Below, piece by piece: positions 38,761 through 47,699 of a stretch of 64,000 nt of DNA. Where the stretch lies: NCBI RefSeq assembly GCF_000496575.1, contig NZ_AYKT01000002.1:124001-188000 (forward strand), read 5' to 3'. The DNA comes from Geobacillus thermodenitrificans subsp. thermodenitrificans DSM 465 (GTDB lineage: Bacteria; Bacillota; Bacilli; Bacillales; Anoxybacillaceae). The position numbers and the translations under genes are program-made. The notes below the pieces were generated by a model. It was not told the origin of the DNA. It saw only the letters and a program-made list of their open reading frames with translations, and did no database searches. Numbering within the stretch: the first letter of the stretch is position 1; each line of letters begins with the position of its first letter.

Positions 38761-39702
38761 ATGGAACGAGTAAACCACTTGTTGCAGCGGTTGCTTGGCA
38801 ACCAAGGGTTTAAGCAGCGTTATGAACAAATGAGGACCTATATTTTGACACATCCGGACGTGCAGCCGTTTTTGCGGGCACACGAGCGGCAGTTGTCAAA
38901 CGACATGGTTGACCGCAGTTTGATGAAGCTGTATGAATTTATTGAGCAAAGCCAGCACTGCCGCCAATGCCCAGGGCTCGAGCAATGCCCGAACATGCTG
39001 CCGGGATACCGTCCGAATTTGGTGGTCACCGGTGGACGGATTGACACCGAGTATGACCGCTGCCCGAAAAAGGTGCAGGATGACGAGCGAAGACAGCAAG
39101 AATCGCTGATTCAAAGCATGTTCGTACCGCGTGAAATTTTGCACGCCTCGCTGTCTGATATTGATCTTAGCGATAATGGGCGGATTAAAGCGATCAAGTT
39201 CGCCGAGAAGTTTGTGACAGAATACCAGCCAGGAAAAAAAATGAAAGGGTTATATTTGCACGGATCGTTTGGCGTCGGCAAAACGTATTTGCTTGGCGCG
39301 ATCGCCAACGAGCTTGCCAAACGAAACATCCCATCGCTCATTGTCTATGTACCGGAGCTGTTTCGTGAGCTGAAACATTCGCTCCAAGATCAGACGATGA
39401 ACGAAAAGCTGGATTACGTGAAAAAAGTGCCGATTTTGATGCTTGATGATCTTGGTGCTGAGTCGATGTCAAGCTGGGTGCGCGATGACGTGCTCGGTCC
39501 GATTTTGCAATACCGGATGTTTGAAAACTTGCCGACCTTTTTTACATCCAACTTTGATATGCAGCAGCTTGCCCATCATTTAACGTATTCGCAGCGCGGC
39601 GAGGAAGAGAAAGTGAAGGCGGCGCGCATTATGGAACGGATTCGCTATTTGGCATACCCGATTGAGCTGACCGGGCCAAACCGTCGCGAGCAAAACGGTT
39701 AA
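38761..39702 (+). CDS. dnaI: primosomal protein DnaI (helicase loader ATPase)
   Basis: A 313-residue AAA+ loader for the DnaC-type replicative helicase. The N-terminal helicase-interaction domain has a zinc-binding set (Cys67, Cys70, Cys76, Cys101). The AAA+ part has Walker A GSFGVGKT (168-175), Walker B in ILMLDDLGAE, and sensor 1 in FFTSNFD. Start ATG 38761 immediately after dnaB, so the two are an operon. Terminator downstream. Confidence 0.95.
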   Translation: MERVNHLLQRLLGNQGFKQRYEQMRTYILTHPDVQPFLRAHERQLSNDMVDRSLMKLYEFIEQSQHCRQCPGLEQCPNMLPGYRPNLVVTGGRIDTEYDRCPKKVQDDERRQQESLIQSMFVPREILHASLSDIDLSDNGRIKAIKFAEKFVTEYQPGKKMKGLYLHGSFGVGKTYLLGAIANELAKRNIPSLIVYVPELFRELKHSLQDQTMNEKLDYVKKVPILMLDDLGAESMSSWVRDDVLGPILQYRMFENLPTFFTSNFDMQQLAHHLTYSQRGEEEKVKAARIMERIRYLAYPIELTGPNRREQNG

Positions 39703-39739
39703 TAGGCGTACTAGGATCCCGCAGCAACGTTCTCTTACG

Positions 39740-39773
39740 ATCGGCTTCCAAAAGTAGGACGCCGATTTTTTTG
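39740..39773 (+). terminator. dnaBI terminator
   Basis: ATCGGC (39740-39745) pairs with GCCGAT (39761-39766), followed by TTTTTTTG. Confidence 0.75.
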
Positions 39774-39889
39774 TCTTGCCGCCCTTCAGGTGAAACGCCG
39801 TTAAGCTTGGCTCTTTTTTTAGTCTAAACAGCTGGTTGTCCCCATATATATAAACCAAGCATTGATCTCGAATTAAGGGGGGACAGCGG

Positions 39890-40765
39890 GTGATCGAAAT
39901 CCATTTTGACGAGGCAAGCGAGGCGGAGAAACTGTTTTGGCTGCTGAACAAACGGAAACAGGATGCCTGTCCGCTGTTTCACGCCGCTTACGATGGATGC
40001 AAAACCGTGGCGGTTTACATACATGGCGAGGAGAAGCACGTGCTTGAGGAGCATATCATACCAGCCATGACGGCGTTTGTGAGGAGGGTTGTGGAAGACA
40101 GGTTGCTCTTATCGATCATCTCCGACGTCTTTTATTTCCGTGATGTGGAGGAGCAACAGCAAATTTTAGCGCTCGCCCATTCGTTTTTAGAAGGTGAGCG
40201 GCGCGACTACCGGAAAGGCGGGGAGTTTGCCGCTTCGCGTGCAGTGCTTCTGCGCAGCGCATTCGCTTCCTTTTTGCGTGACGGATTGTCGTTTTCGTTT
40301 TCTTCATTCGTTACATTCCGCTTAAAGTCGTATATGGAGCGCCTCCAGCATTACGTCGAGCTGGCGATTGATGAATACAAACTAGAACAGGAATACCAAA
40401 ACTTTGTGCAAATGCTGCGTGACTGCCTTGCCACCCGGACGCCGCAATGGCCGCGCCTCTACTTAGTACATGACCCGCCACACTTTTTGTTTTATGACAG
40501 CAGCCGACGGGAATTGTCGATGGCTGAAGTAAAACAAATGATTGATCGCCATCTCGTCTTCAGCCAGCCGATGTATATCGATTCTTCCGTTCTGGCGCCG
40601 CTTATTTCGCTTGCTCCGGCTGAAATCGAGCTGTACACGGATCATCCGGATGATGGCATGGTGCAGACGATGCAAAACGTGTTCCAAGAGCGGCTTCGTC
40701 TTCGGCGTCGCGCTGATTTTGCCCATCTGTTTACCGCTAACGCTGGAAATCGAGAAGAATCTTGA
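39890..40765 (+). CDS. ytxC: putative sporulation protein YtxC
   Basis: A 291-residue soluble protein of the YtxC family (MIEIHFDEASEAEKLFWLL...; central RLKSYMERLQHYVELAIDEYKLEQEYQNFV; C-terminal PAEIELYTDHPDDGM). No enzymatic motif is visible. Start GTG 39890 after AAGGGGGG. It lies between dnaI and thrS as in B. subtilis. The sporulation label comes from the family name; the molecular role is unknown. Confidence 0.85.
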   Translation: MIEIHFDEASEAEKLFWLLNKRKQDACPLFHAAYDGCKTVAVYIHGEEKHVLEEHIIPAMTAFVRRVVEDRLLLSIISDVFYFRDVEEQQQILALAHSFLEGERRDYRKGGEFAASRAVLLRSAFASFLRDGLSFSFSSFVTFRLKSYMERLQHYVELAIDEYKLEQEYQNFVQMLRDCLATRTPQWPRLYLVHDPPHFLFYDSSRRELSMAEVKQMIDRHLVFSQPMYIDSSVLAPLISLAPAEIELYTDHPDDGMVQTMQNVFQERLRLRRRADFAHLFTANAGNREES

Positions 40766-40790
40766 TTTTTCCTGTTGTTTTCGCTATAAT
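40762..40790 (+). promoter_or_regulatory. promoter of thrS
   Basis: TTGATT (40762-40767), a 17-base spacer and a perfect TATAAT (40785-40790). It overlaps the last codon of ytxC. Confidence 0.8.
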
Positions 40791-40796
40791 GGCGTC

Positions 40797-41060
40797 ATAA
40801 AAGTGAACGAAAACAAGCGATGATGAGGACATGGGCGCATTTTTACGGTTTCCAGAGAGGGAAGGCGTTGGCTGGAACCTTCCTAACACGAAAAATGTGC
40901 TTACCCCCTCAGAGCTGCGGCAGCGAACGCGACGTCTAGTAGTTGCCGCCGGTCGACGGCCGTTATATGTGTTGAGCCATGGCTTTGTTTTTGCCATGGG
41001 AAGAAGGGTGGAACCACGACAAAAACTCGTCCCTTTATGAGGGAGGAGTTTTTTTATTTT
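40797..41060 (+). promoter_or_regulatory. T-box leader of thrS
   Basis: A classic tRNA-sensing leader. The T-box sequence AGGGTGGAACCACG is at 41004-41017. A terminator (CTCGTCCCT pairing with AGGGAGGAG, 41026-41047) with T-run follows. A long stem I lies upstream (GAGAGGG about 40855 pairing with CCCTC near 40916). The likely specifier codon is ACC (40913-40915), which fits uncharged tRNA-Thr. High certainty for T-box; moderate for the exact specifier. Confidence 0.92.
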
Positions 41061-41086
41061 GACATTAAGGTAAAGGAGTGAACTTC

Positions 41087-43036
41087 ATGCCAGACGTTAT
41101 TCGCATTACGTTCCCGGACGGGGCGAAAAAGGAGTTTCCGAGCGGAACGTCAACTGAGGACATCGCTGCCTCGATCAGTCCGGGATTGAAGAAAAAAGCG
41201 ATTGCCGGGAAACTGAACGGCCGGTTTGTTGATTTACGCACGCCGCTTCAAGAAGACGGCGAGCTTGTCATTATTACCCAGGACATGCCTGAGGCACTTG
41301 ATATTTTGCGTCATAGCACCGCCCATTTAATGGCGCAAGCGATCAAGCGGCTGTATGACAACGTCAAGCTTGGCGTCGGCCCGGTCATTGAAAACGGCTT
41401 CTACTATGATATTGATATGGAACATAAGCTGACGCCGGATGATTTGCCGAAAATTGAGGCGGAAATGCGCAAAATCGTAAAGGAAAATCTTGACGTTGTT
41501 CGCAAAGAGGTGAGCCGTGACGAGGCGATTCGCCTGTATGAAAAAATTGGTGATCACTTGAAACTGGAGCTCATCAACGATATTCCGGAAGGCGAGACGA
41601 TTTCCATTTACGAGCAAGGCGAGTTTTTCGATCTTTGTCGGGGTGTGCACGTGCCGTCGACCGGGAAAATCAAAGAGTTCAAGCTGCTCAGCATCTCGGG
41701 GGCCTACTGGCGCGGTGACAGCAACAACAAAATGCTGCAGCGTATTTACGGTACGGCGTTTTTCAAAAAAGAAGATCTGGACCATTATTTGCAGTTGCTC
41801 GAAGAGGCGAAAGAGCGCGATCATCGCAAATTGGGCAAAGAGCTTGAGCTATTTACGACATCACAAAAAGTCGGACAAGGACTGCCGCTTTGGTTGCCGA
41901 AAGGGGCGACGATCCGTCGCTTGATTGAACGGTACATTGTCGATAAAGAAATCGCCCTTGGTTATGATCATGTATATACGCCGGTGCTCGGCAGTGTGGA
42001 GCTGTATAAAACCTCAGGACACTGGGACCATTATAAAGAAAACATGTTCCCACCGATGGAAATGGATAACGAAGAGCTCGTGCTGCGGCCGATGAACTGC
42101 CCGCACCATATGATGATTTATAAAAGCAAGCTTCATAGCTACCGTGAGCTGCCGATCCGCATCGCCGAGCTCGGCACGATGCATCGCTACGAAATGTCCG
42201 GGGCGCTTACTGGACTGCAGCGTGTCCGCGGCATGACGCTCAACGACGCCCATATTTTCGTGCGCCCGGATCAAATTAAAGACGAGTTTAAGCGCGTCGT
42301 TAATTTGATTTTGGAAGTATACAAAGACTTTGGGCTGGACGAATATTCGTTCCGCCTGTCGTACCGCGACCCACAAGATAAAGAAAAATATTACGACGAC
42401 GACGAGATGTGGGAAAAGGCGCAACGCATGCTGCGCGAGGCGATGGATGAACTTGGCCTCGATTACTACGAAGCGGAAGGGGAAGCAGCGTTTTACGGAC
42501 CGAAGCTCGATGTGCAAGTGCGCACGGCACTCGGCAAAGATGAGACGCTGTCGACTGTACAGCTTGACTTCCTCTTGCCGGAGCGGTTTGACTTAACATA
42601 TATCGGCGAAGATGGAAAACCGCACCGCCCGGTCGTCATCCACCGCGGCGTTGTTTCCACGATGGAACGGTTTGTCGCCTTCTTGATCGAAGAATACAAA
42701 GGGGCATTTCCAACGTGGCTCGCCCCGGTGCAAGTGGAAGTCATCCCGGTATCGTCGGAAGCCCATCTCGATTATGCGTATGAAGTGAAACAAGCGCTGC
42801 AAGTAAACGGCTTCCGCGTCGAAGTCGACGAACGGGATGAAAAAATCGGCTATAAAATCCGCGAAGCGCAAATGCAAAAAATTCCTTATATGCTCGTTGT
42901 CGGCGACAAAGAAGCGGCCGAGCGAGCGGTCAACGTCCGCCGCTACGGTGAAAAAGAAAGCGAGACTGTGGCGCTTGACAAGTTTATCGCGATGCTAGAA
43001 GAAGATGTGCGGCAAAAACGAGTGAAAAAACGATGA
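41087..43036 (+). CDS. thrS: threonine-tRNA ligase
   Basis: Charges tRNA-Thr. 649 residues in the usual order: N-terminal TGS domain (about 1-64), editing domain (about 65-240, with [15 protein letters not shown]), class II catalytic core with motif 2 and zinc ligands ([26 protein letters not shown]), and a C-terminal anticodon-binding domain. ATG 41087 follows AAAGGAG (41072-41078) at normal distance; GTG 41078 overlaps that site. Expression is controlled by the T-box upstream. Confidence 0.97.
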   Translation: MPDVIRITFPDGAKKEFPSGTSTEDIAASISPGLKKKAIAGKLNGRFVDLRTPLQEDGELVIITQDMPEALDILRHSTAHLMAQAIKRLYDNVKLGVGPVIENGFYYDIDMEHKLTPDDLPKIEAEMRKIVKENLDVVRKEVSRDEAIRLYEKIGDHLKLELINDIPEGETISIYEQGEFFDLCRGVHVPSTGKIKEFKLLSISGAYWRGDSNNKMLQRIYGTAFFKKEDLDHYLQLLEEAKERDHRKLGKELELFTTSQKVGQGLPLWLPKGATIRRLIERYIVDKEIALGYDHVYTPVLGSVELYKTSGHWDHYKENMFPPMEMDNEELVLRPMNCPHHMMIYKSKLHSYRELPIRIAELGTMHRYEMSGALTGLQRVRGMTLNDAHIFVRPDQIKDEFKRVVNLILEVYKDFGLDEYSFRLSYRDPQDKEKYYDDDEMWEKAQRMLREAMDELGLDYYEAEGEAAFYGPKLDVQVRTALGKDETLSTVQLDFLLPERFDLTYIGEDGKPHRPVVIHRGVVSTMERFVAFLIEEYKGAFPTWLAPVQVEVIPVSSEAHLDYAYEVKQALQVNGFRVEVDERDEKIGYKIREAQMQKIPYMLVVGDKEAAERAVNVRRYGEKESETVALDKFIAMLEEDVRQKRVKKR

Positions 43037-43042
43037 GTCAAC

Positions 43043-43086
43043 AGCGGCCCGTAGGCGGCATGCCCGCCTGCCGGGCTGCTTTTTTC
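43043..43086 (+). terminator. thrS terminator
   Basis: AGCGGCCCG (43043-43051) pairs with CGGGCTGCT (43072-43080), with an inner GGCGG/CCGCC stem and TTTTTTC after. Confidence 0.88.
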
Positions 43087-43164
43087 AGGTGAACAGCTGC
43101 GCTGCCTCAGAAACGGGAACACGAAGGGCAACAAAACTTTTTGTCACAAATCAAAAGTTTTCTC

Positions 43165-43193
43165 TTGTCAACGAAACAATGATCCGCTATAAT
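43165..43193 (+). promoter_or_regulatory. infC operon promoter P1
   Basis: TTGTCA (43165-43170), a 17-base spacer and TATAAT (43188-43193). First of two tandem promoters. Confidence 0.75.
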
Positions 43194-43224
43194 AAAGGAC
43201 GTTGTGTTTATCAAGAATGGATCC

Positions 43225-43253
43225 TTGACATGCCATCACCAAGGTGGTATAGT
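43225..43253 (+). promoter_or_regulatory. infC operon promoter P2
   Basis: A perfect TTGACA (43225-43230), a 17-base spacer and TATAGT (43248-43253). It is 60 bases after P1. Confidence 0.8.
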
Positions 43254-43257
43254 GTAT

Positions 43258-43406
43258 AAAGTGAAATGATTGCTTGTTTGTAACGAAAGCAGAAGCACCC
43301 GCTTCTCACCTGACCGACGCTTAAGTGGCTGTTGGCAGGTTGTTACGGTTCGTCAATGGTTTATTCGAACATCGTGCGCGGGTGTCTTGTGCATCCGCGC
43401 TTTTTT
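43258..43406 (+). promoter_or_regulatory. L20-type leader of infC-rpmI-rplT with attenuator
   Basis: In Bacillaceae this leader is bound by ribosomal protein L20, which promotes early termination. The interval contains GCACCCGCTTCTCACCTGAC (43293-43312 region) and GGCTGTTGGCAGG, then a terminator: GCGCGGGTG (43376-43384) pairing with CATCCGCGC (43392-43400) and TTTTTT. CACCCGC can also pair with GCGGGTG, giving the antiterminator alternative. Identification rests on position, motifs and the attenuator. Confidence 0.85.
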
Positions 43407-43468
43407 GTTAGGAGCGGGATTCTGCCGACAAACAAGACAGTCGGAAAAAACCTTGGAGGTGGCTCATT

Positions 43469-43987
43469 ATTAGCAAAGATTTTATTATCAACGAACAAAT
43501 TCGTGCCCGCGAAGTGCGCTTAATCGATCAAAACGGCGATCAGCTCGGCATTAAGTCGAAGCAGGAAGCGCTCGAGATCGCGGCAAGACGCAACTTGGAC
43601 CTTGTGCTTGTCGCCCCGAACGCCAAACCGCCTGTTTGCCGTATCATGGACTACGGCAAATTCCGCTTTGAGCAGCAAAAGAAAGAAAAAGAAGCGCGCA
43701 AAAAGCAAAAGGTGATCAACATTAAAGAGGTGCGCCTCAGCCCGACAATTGAGGAACACGACTTTAATACGAAACTACGCAATGCGCGCAAGTTTTTAGA
43801 AAAAGGCGATAAAGTGAAGGCGACGATCCGCTTTAAAGGGCGGGCGATCACCCATAAAGAAATCGGGCAGCGCGTCCTTGACCGCTTCTCGGAAGCATGC
43901 GCTGATATCGCGGTCGTCGAAACGGCGCCGAAATTGGAAGGGCGCAACATGTTTTTAGTGCTGGCACCGAAAAATGACAACAAGTAA
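43469..43987 (+). CDS. infC: translation initiation factor IF-3
   Basis: Binds the 30S subunit and checks start codons. The reading frame gives (M)[18 protein letters not shown]..., which is the known N-terminus of the G. stearothermophilus factor. The only codon that fits this start is ATT 43469, 6 bases after GGAGGTGG (43455-43462). AUU initiation of infC is established and makes the gene self-regulated. This gives 172 residues; a GTG at 43514 would remove 15 conserved residues. First gene of infC-rpmI-rplT. Confidence 0.93.
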   Translation: MSKDFIINEQIRAREVRLIDQNGDQLGIKSKQEALEIAARRNLDLVLVAPNAKPPVCRIMDYGKFRFEQQKKEKEARKKQKVINIKEVRLSPTIEEHDFNTKLRNARKFLEKGDKVKATIRFKGRAITHKEIGQRVLDRFSEACADIAVVETAPKLEGRNMFLVLAPKNDNK

Positions 43988-43999
43988 GGAGGAACTACG

Positions 44000-44200
44000 A
44001 TGCCAAAAATGAAAACTCACCGCGGCTCGGCCAAACGGTTCAAAAAAACGGCGAGCGGCAAATTAAAACGCGGTCATGCGTATACGAGCCACTTGTTTGC
44101 TAACAAAACGAAAAAGCAAAAACGTCATCTTCGCAAAGCGGCGCTCGTTTCGCCTGGCGATTTCAAACGCATTCGTCAAATGCTTGACAACTTGAAATAA
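44000..44200 (+). CDS. rpmI: 50S ribosomal protein L35
   Basis: 66 residues, highly basic, beginning [20 protein letters not shown], the L35 signature. Start ATG 44000 after AAGGAGG. Lies 12 bases after infC and before rplT in the conserved operon. Confidence 0.97.
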   Translation: MPKMKTHRGSAKRFKKTASGKLKRGHAYTSHLFANKTKKQKRHLRKAALVSPGDFKRIRQMLDNLK

Positions 44201-44226
44201 TGACCGATCAGTAGGAGGGAAAAATT

Positions 44227-44586
44227 ATGCCACGCGTAAAAGGTGGACCAGTGACGCGCAGACGTCGCAAAAAAGTATTAAAGCTTGCGAAAGGGTATTT
44301 CGGCGCGAAACACGCGTTATATAGAGTTGCTAACCAACAAGTTATGAAATCTCTCATGTACGCGTATCGCGACCGTCGTCAACGGAAGCGCGATTTCCGT
44401 AAATTATGGATCGCGCGTATCAACGCGGCAGCTCGCCAAAACGGCTTGTCCTACAGCCGCCTCATGCACGGCTTGAAACTGGCCGGTGTAGAAGTAAACC
44501 GGAAAATGCTTGCTGACTTGGCGGTAAACGACCAAGCAGCGTTCGCTCAACTCGCTGACTTGGCAAAAGCGAACTTGAATAAGTAA
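44227..44586 (+). CDS. rplT: 50S ribosomal protein L20
   Basis: 119 residues, with the N-terminal basic extension [20 protein letters not shown] and the globular RNA-binding part ([20 protein letters not shown]). L20 is both a ribosome assembly protein and the repressor of its own operon through the leader at 43258-43406. Start ATG 44227 after TAGGAGGG. Confidence 0.97.
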   Translation: MPRVKGGPVTRRRRKKVLKLAKGYFGAKHALYRVANQQVMKSLMYAYRDRRQRKRDFRKLWIARINAAARQNGLSYSRLMHGLKLAGVEVNRKMLADLAVNDQAAFAQLADLAKANLNK

Positions 44587-44593
44587 TACGAAT

Positions 44594-44625
44594 GGCCATC
44601 CTGAACGGGGATGGCCGTTTTTATT
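44594..44625 (+). terminator. infC-rpmI-rplT terminator
   Basis: GGCCATCC (44594-44601) pairs with GGATGGCC (44609-44616) and is followed by GTTTTTATTT. Confidence 0.9.
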
Positions 44626-44656
44626 TACATAGGAAATGGAGTGAGGGAGGGGCCTT

Positions 44657-44908
44657 ATGATACAATATGCAATAGCCGTCAATCTTCTCGCTTTTTTTGC
44701 CATGGGGCTTGATAAATATAAGGCGAGACGCCATCGTTTTCGCATCGCCGAGCGGACGCTTTGGCTGCTGGCGTGGTTGGGTGGAGCTTTCGGAGCTATG
44801 GCGGGCATGTATACGTTTCGCCATAAAACGCGCCATCGCGTGTTTCGATACGGCTTGCCGCTGTTGGCAGCGGCGGAGTTCGTTGTTTATTGGCTGTGGA
44901 TGAGGTAG
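44657..44908 (+). CDS. ysdA: DUF1294 family membrane protein (YsdA-like)
   Basis: An 83-residue protein with two or three hydrophobic helices. The typical DUF1294 motif is visible: MGLDKYKARRHRFRIAERTL followed by LGGAFGAMAGMYTFRHKTRH. Start ATG 44657 after GGGAGGGGCC. It follows rplT as ysdA does in B. subtilis. Function unknown. Confidence 0.88.
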   Translation: MIQYAIAVNLLAFFAMGLDKYKARRHRFRIAERTLWLLAWLGGAFGAMAGMYTFRHKTRHRVFRYGLPLLAAAEFVVYWLWMR

Positions 44909-44923
44909 AAAGGGGAGGAGAGA

Positions 44924-45409
44924 ATGAACTGGCCTTTGCTTTACGACATGCAACGCGAGTTAGACACACGCATTGAAACGCAGCACGGCCTAGAGGCTGA
45001 AGATTTGTTTGCGCGCAAGCATCTTGCTTTTCTTGTTGAACTTGGTGAGCTGGCGAACGAGACACGCTGTTTTAAGTTTTGGAGCGTTAAGCCGTCTTCA
45101 CCGGCAGAGAAAGTGCTTGAAGAGTACGTCGATGGGTTGCACTTCCTTTTGTCGCTCGGACTCGAATGCGGGTTGTTCTATGAAAGTGAAACGTCTCCTT
45201 CGGCACAACGGCCGCTAGTTGAACAGTTTCTCGCCGTGTTTCGCGCCGCTGACCGGTTCGGGATGACGAAAGCGAGTGCGGATTATCACGAGCTGTTTAC
45301 CGAATATTTGTGCCTTGGCGCGGCGCTCGGTTTTTCGCCAGATGAAATCACCGCCGCGTACCGTCGGAAAAATGAAGTGAACCATCAACGGCAAAACGAA
45401 CGGTATTAA
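44924..45409 (+). CDS. dimeric dUTPase (all-alpha NTP pyrophosphatase, dUTPase_2)
   Basis: A 161-residue all-helical protein predicted to hydrolyse dUTP to dUMP, keeping uracil out of DNA and supplying the thymidylate precursor. The metal-binding pattern of the family is present: ELGELANE (E-x-x-E type) and EEYVDGLHF (E-x-x-D). [15 protein letters not shown] and FKFWS are typical of the dUTPase_2 family. Start ATG 44924 after AAAGGGGAGG. It is a dimeric type unrelated to the trimeric dUTPase. Confidence 0.88.
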   Translation: MNWPLLYDMQRELDTRIETQHGLEAEDLFARKHLAFLVELGELANETRCFKFWSVKPSSPAEKVLEEYVDGLHFLLSLGLECGLFYESETSPSAQRPLVEQFLAVFRAADRFGMTKASADYHELFTEYLCLGAALGFSPDEITAAYRRKNEVNHQRQNERY

Positions 45410-45437
45410 GCTTTTTTGGAGAGCAAATGATTGAATT

Positions 45438-45467
45438 TTGCCAACCGCCAGCTTTTTCAGGTATAAT
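45438..45467 (+). promoter_or_regulatory. promoter of ysdC
   Basis: TTGCCA (45438-45443), an 18-base spacer and TATAAT (45462-45467), 35 bases before the gene. Confidence 0.65.
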
Positions 45468-45501
45468 GAAAAAGTGGACAAAAACGGAAAGGGGTGTCAA
45501 G

Positions 45502-46587
45502 ATGGCAAAGTTGGACGAAACGTTGACAATGCTGAAAGCGTTGACGGATGCAAAAGGTGTCCCGGGCAATGAACGGGAAGCGCGCGAAGTGATGAAAACA
45601 TACATAGCCCCATATGCGGACGAAGTAACGACCGACGGTCTCGGCAGCTTGATCGCCAAAAAAGAAGGAAAAGCTGGCGGACCGAAAGTCATGATTGCCG
45701 GCCATTTGGACGAAGTCGGCTTTATGGTCACGCAAATTGATGATAAAGGATTCATCCGCTTCCAGACGCTCGGCGGCTGGTGGAGCCAAGTGATGCTCGC
45801 CCAACGAGTGACCATCGTAACGAAAAAGGGCGACATCACCGGTGTGATCGGTTCGAAGCCGCCGCACATTTTGCCGCCGGAGGCGCGCAAAAAACCGGTT
45901 GATATTAAAGATATGTTCATTGACATCGGTGCGAAGAGCCGTGACGAAGCGATGGAGTGGGGCGTCCGCCCAGGCGATATGATCGTACCGTATTTTGAGT
46001 TTACCGTGTTGAACAATGAAAAAATGCTGTTAGCCAAAGCGTGGGACAACCGGATCGGCTGTGCGATCGCCATTGATGTGCTCAAGCAGCTGAAAGGCGT
46101 TGACCACCCGAACACGGTGTATGGTGTCGGCACGGTACAGGAAGAAGTCGGTTTGCGCGGGGCGCGCACGGCTGCCCAATTCATTCAACCGGACATCGCT
46201 TTTGCCGTTGACGTCGGCGTGGCAGGCGATACGCCAGGTGTCTCGGAAAAAGAAGCGATGGGCAAGCTCGGCGCCGGCCCGCACATTGTCCTATACGATG
46301 CAACGATGGTGTCGCATCGCGGTTTGCGCGAATTTGTCATCGAAGTGGCGGAAGAGCTGAACATTCCGTATCACTTTGACGCCATGCCAGGCGGCGGCAC
46401 GGACGCGGGGGCGATTCATTTAACCGGCAGCGGTGTCCCGTCACTGACGATTGCCATTCCAACCCGCTACATCCATTCGCATGCTTCCATTTTGCATCGC
46501 GATGACTATGAAAACACGGTCAAGCTATTAGTTGAAGTCATTAAACGGCTTGATGCTGATAAAGTGAACCAAATTACATTTGAATAA
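45502..46587 (+). CDS. ysdC: M42 family metallopeptidase (YsdC, glutamyl aminopeptidase/cellulase-like)
   Basis: A 361-residue dinuclear-metal aminopeptidase that forms large complexes in characterised relatives. Metal ligands and catalytic residues are visible in [12 protein letters not shown] (His), KAWDNRIGC (Asp), [13 protein letters not shown] (two Glu), FAVDVGV (Asp) and YIHSHAS (His). Start ATG 45502 after AAAGGGGTG; longer frame to 45427 runs over the promoter. Substrate range cannot be told. Confidence 0.93.
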   Translation: MAKLDETLTMLKALTDAKGVPGNEREAREVMKTYIAPYADEVTTDGLGSLIAKKEGKAGGPKVMIAGHLDEVGFMVTQIDDKGFIRFQTLGGWWSQVMLAQRVTIVTKKGDITGVIGSKPPHILPPEARKKPVDIKDMFIDIGAKSRDEAMEWGVRPGDMIVPYFEFTVLNNEKMLLAKAWDNRIGCAIAIDVLKQLKGVDHPNTVYGVGTVQEEVGLRGARTAAQFIQPDIAFAVDVGVAGDTPGVSEKEAMGKLGAGPHIVLYDATMVSHRGLREFVIEVAEELNIPYHFDAMPGGGTDAGAIHLTGSGVPSLTIAIPTRYIHSHASILHRDDYENTVKLLVEVIKRLDADKVNQITFE

Positions 46588-46597
46588 CGAGCGTAAG

Positions 46598-46626
46598 GAG
46601 GTTGCCTGAAAAGGCAGCCTCTTTTA
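46598..46626 (+). terminator. ysdC terminator
   Basis: GAGGTTGCC (46598-46606) pairs with GGCAGCCTC (46613-46621) with one G-U pair, then TTTT. Confidence 0.8.
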
Positions 46627-46661
46627 GCGAAAAAGATCTGCGTATATACAGAACAGGAAAC

Positions 46662-46696
46662 AGGTGTCCCGAACGTTTTGGGACACCTTCTTTTTG
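46662..46696. repeat. second copy of the GGTGTCCC stem-loop
   Basis: GGTGTCCC (46663-46670) pairs with GGGACACC (46680-46687), followed by TTCTTTTT. It is nearly identical to the stem at 11298-11321 and comes directly after another terminator. It may be a dispersed palindromic element used as a terminator. Confidence 0.6.
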
Positions 46697-47148
46697 GTAG
46701 AAACAGCGCTACTTATTGTGCTGGTTTGTATGCGGCGCTTGTTATCCAATTTCTTGATTGGTCAACATGTTGTGACCGTTTTTCGCTTTGCCGGCGGATG
46801 TATTCCAACCCGCTTTTGCATTGACGGCAGTAAAACGGTCTCACTAGTTGAGCCGTGCCTCAGGGCAGTTATTTTAGTAAGCAGAGGGATATGATTGGCC
46901 GAAAGAGAGTTGAACTACTCACCGCTTAACCGCCTTACAGTTTGTTTGAAGTGGGAGATTCCTGCGAACACTGAGGGATCCCTCAGACTAATAGCTATTT
47001 TTTCTTTTTGCTTGTTCAAAAAGAAGTTAAGGACGAATCGAGAACAACCAAATGTTTTGTTTGGATAGATTCTAAATGGATATGCTTTGTTTACCAGCAG
47101 TGTTTTTCCCCTTCCAATTTGTTATGATTACCTATTATATCAAAATGG
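46697..47148. other. gene-poor interval with a palindrome; possible mobile-element remnant
   Basis: No frame here has a ribosome binding site or a recognisable product. Visible structures are GGTCA/TGACC around ACATGTTG (about 46759-46776) and a perfect 16-base palindrome CTGAGGGATCCCTCAG (46971-46986). Translation of 46890-47060 stays open but is not protein-like. It could be the worn end of an IS200/IS605-type element; this is a guess from texture only. Confidence 0.35.
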
Positions 47149-47179
47149 AAAAGCCGCCCTAGTCGGGCGGGCTTTTTTC
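47149..47179. terminator. bidirectional terminator downstream of sspI
   Basis: AAGCCGCCC (47151-47159) pairs with GGGCGGGCTT (47165-47174) with one bulge, flanked by TTTTTTCG on plus and TTTTCC on minus. Confidence 0.75.
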
Positions 47180-47201
47180 GTTGAGGCGAGGTGTTGGGGG
47201 T

Positions 47202-47339
47202 GGCGCTGTTTAGAAGGCGGGCGATGAAACAGAGCATGTAGCTTCATAGTAGGCGTTCTCAAGTTGAAATACGTTTCCCTTTTCCCATAGTCATTGTGTT
47301 TCATCAGCCTTCTAGGCGGGAAGGGTGGACCGCAGCGCC
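47202..47339. repeat. long multi-arm inverted repeat (MITE-like or structured RNA)
   Basis: Nested complementary arms span 138 bases. GGCGCTG (47202-47208) pairs with CAGCGCC (47333-47339), TAGAAGGC (47211-47218) with GCCTTCTA (47307-47314), and GATGAAACA (47223-47231) with TGTTTCATC (47297-47305). Together that makes 24 paired bases around a 65-base interior. It lies 9 bases after the sspI stop on that gene's strand and before a terminator, so it may form the 3' part of the sspI transcript, or be a miniature transposable element. Confidence 0.6.
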
Positions 47340-47348
47340 AGCGACTGC

Positions 47349-47558
47349 TTACTGTTTGACTGCTTGCTCGAGCGTGGAGAGCATCATGTCTTTTTGCTGC
47401 TCATTGGCGTTTGTCCAAATGGCTTCAAAGAGGACGCCAAGGCCGGGCAAATACTTTTCCTCACCACGTTGAATCGCGTCTTCAATCGTATTTTCGAGCT
47501 GGTCTTTCGAATTGTTTGCGACATTGTGCATAATCGCATGGCGAAGATTTAAATTCAT
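47349..47558 (-). CDS. sspI: small acid-soluble spore protein SspI
   Basis: A 69-residue minor spore protein ([25 protein letters not shown]...; [15 protein letters not shown]). It resembles B. subtilis SspI throughout, including the [14 protein letters not shown] core. The start is ATG 47558 after GAGGTGATGAC on its strand; upstream in-frame ATGs at 47564 and 47567 are too close to the site. Expressed in the forespore in relatives. No DNA-protecting alpha/beta SASP motif is present, so its role in the spore core is undefined. Confidence 0.9.
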   Translation of the reverse strand: MNLNLRHAIMHNVANNSKDQLENTIEDAIQRGEEKYLPGLGVLFEAIWTNANEQQKDMMLSTLEQAVKQ

Positions 47559-47699
47559 TGTCATCACCTCGTTTGCCGTTGTTGTACAACGTTATCGTTT
47601 GCCAATGGCAGCGGATTTATACATCGGTGGTTCACGTCTATGGTATAATGGGGAGCAAATATCAAAATGAAGAAACTTGACGTATGAGGTGACGACACA

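Noticed and set aside
43514-43987. GTG 43514 as start of infC
   Set aside because: It removes the conserved N-terminal residues and ignores the strong ribosome binding site before ATT 43469.
46840-46880. Possible group II intron domain V (GAGCCGTGC)
   Set aside because: The complementary strand needed to close a domain V hairpin is absent, and no reverse transcriptase frame is nearby.
46664-46894. 76-codon frame after ysdC
   Set aside because: It starts inside a stem-loop, has no ribosome binding site, and its translation is not protein-like.
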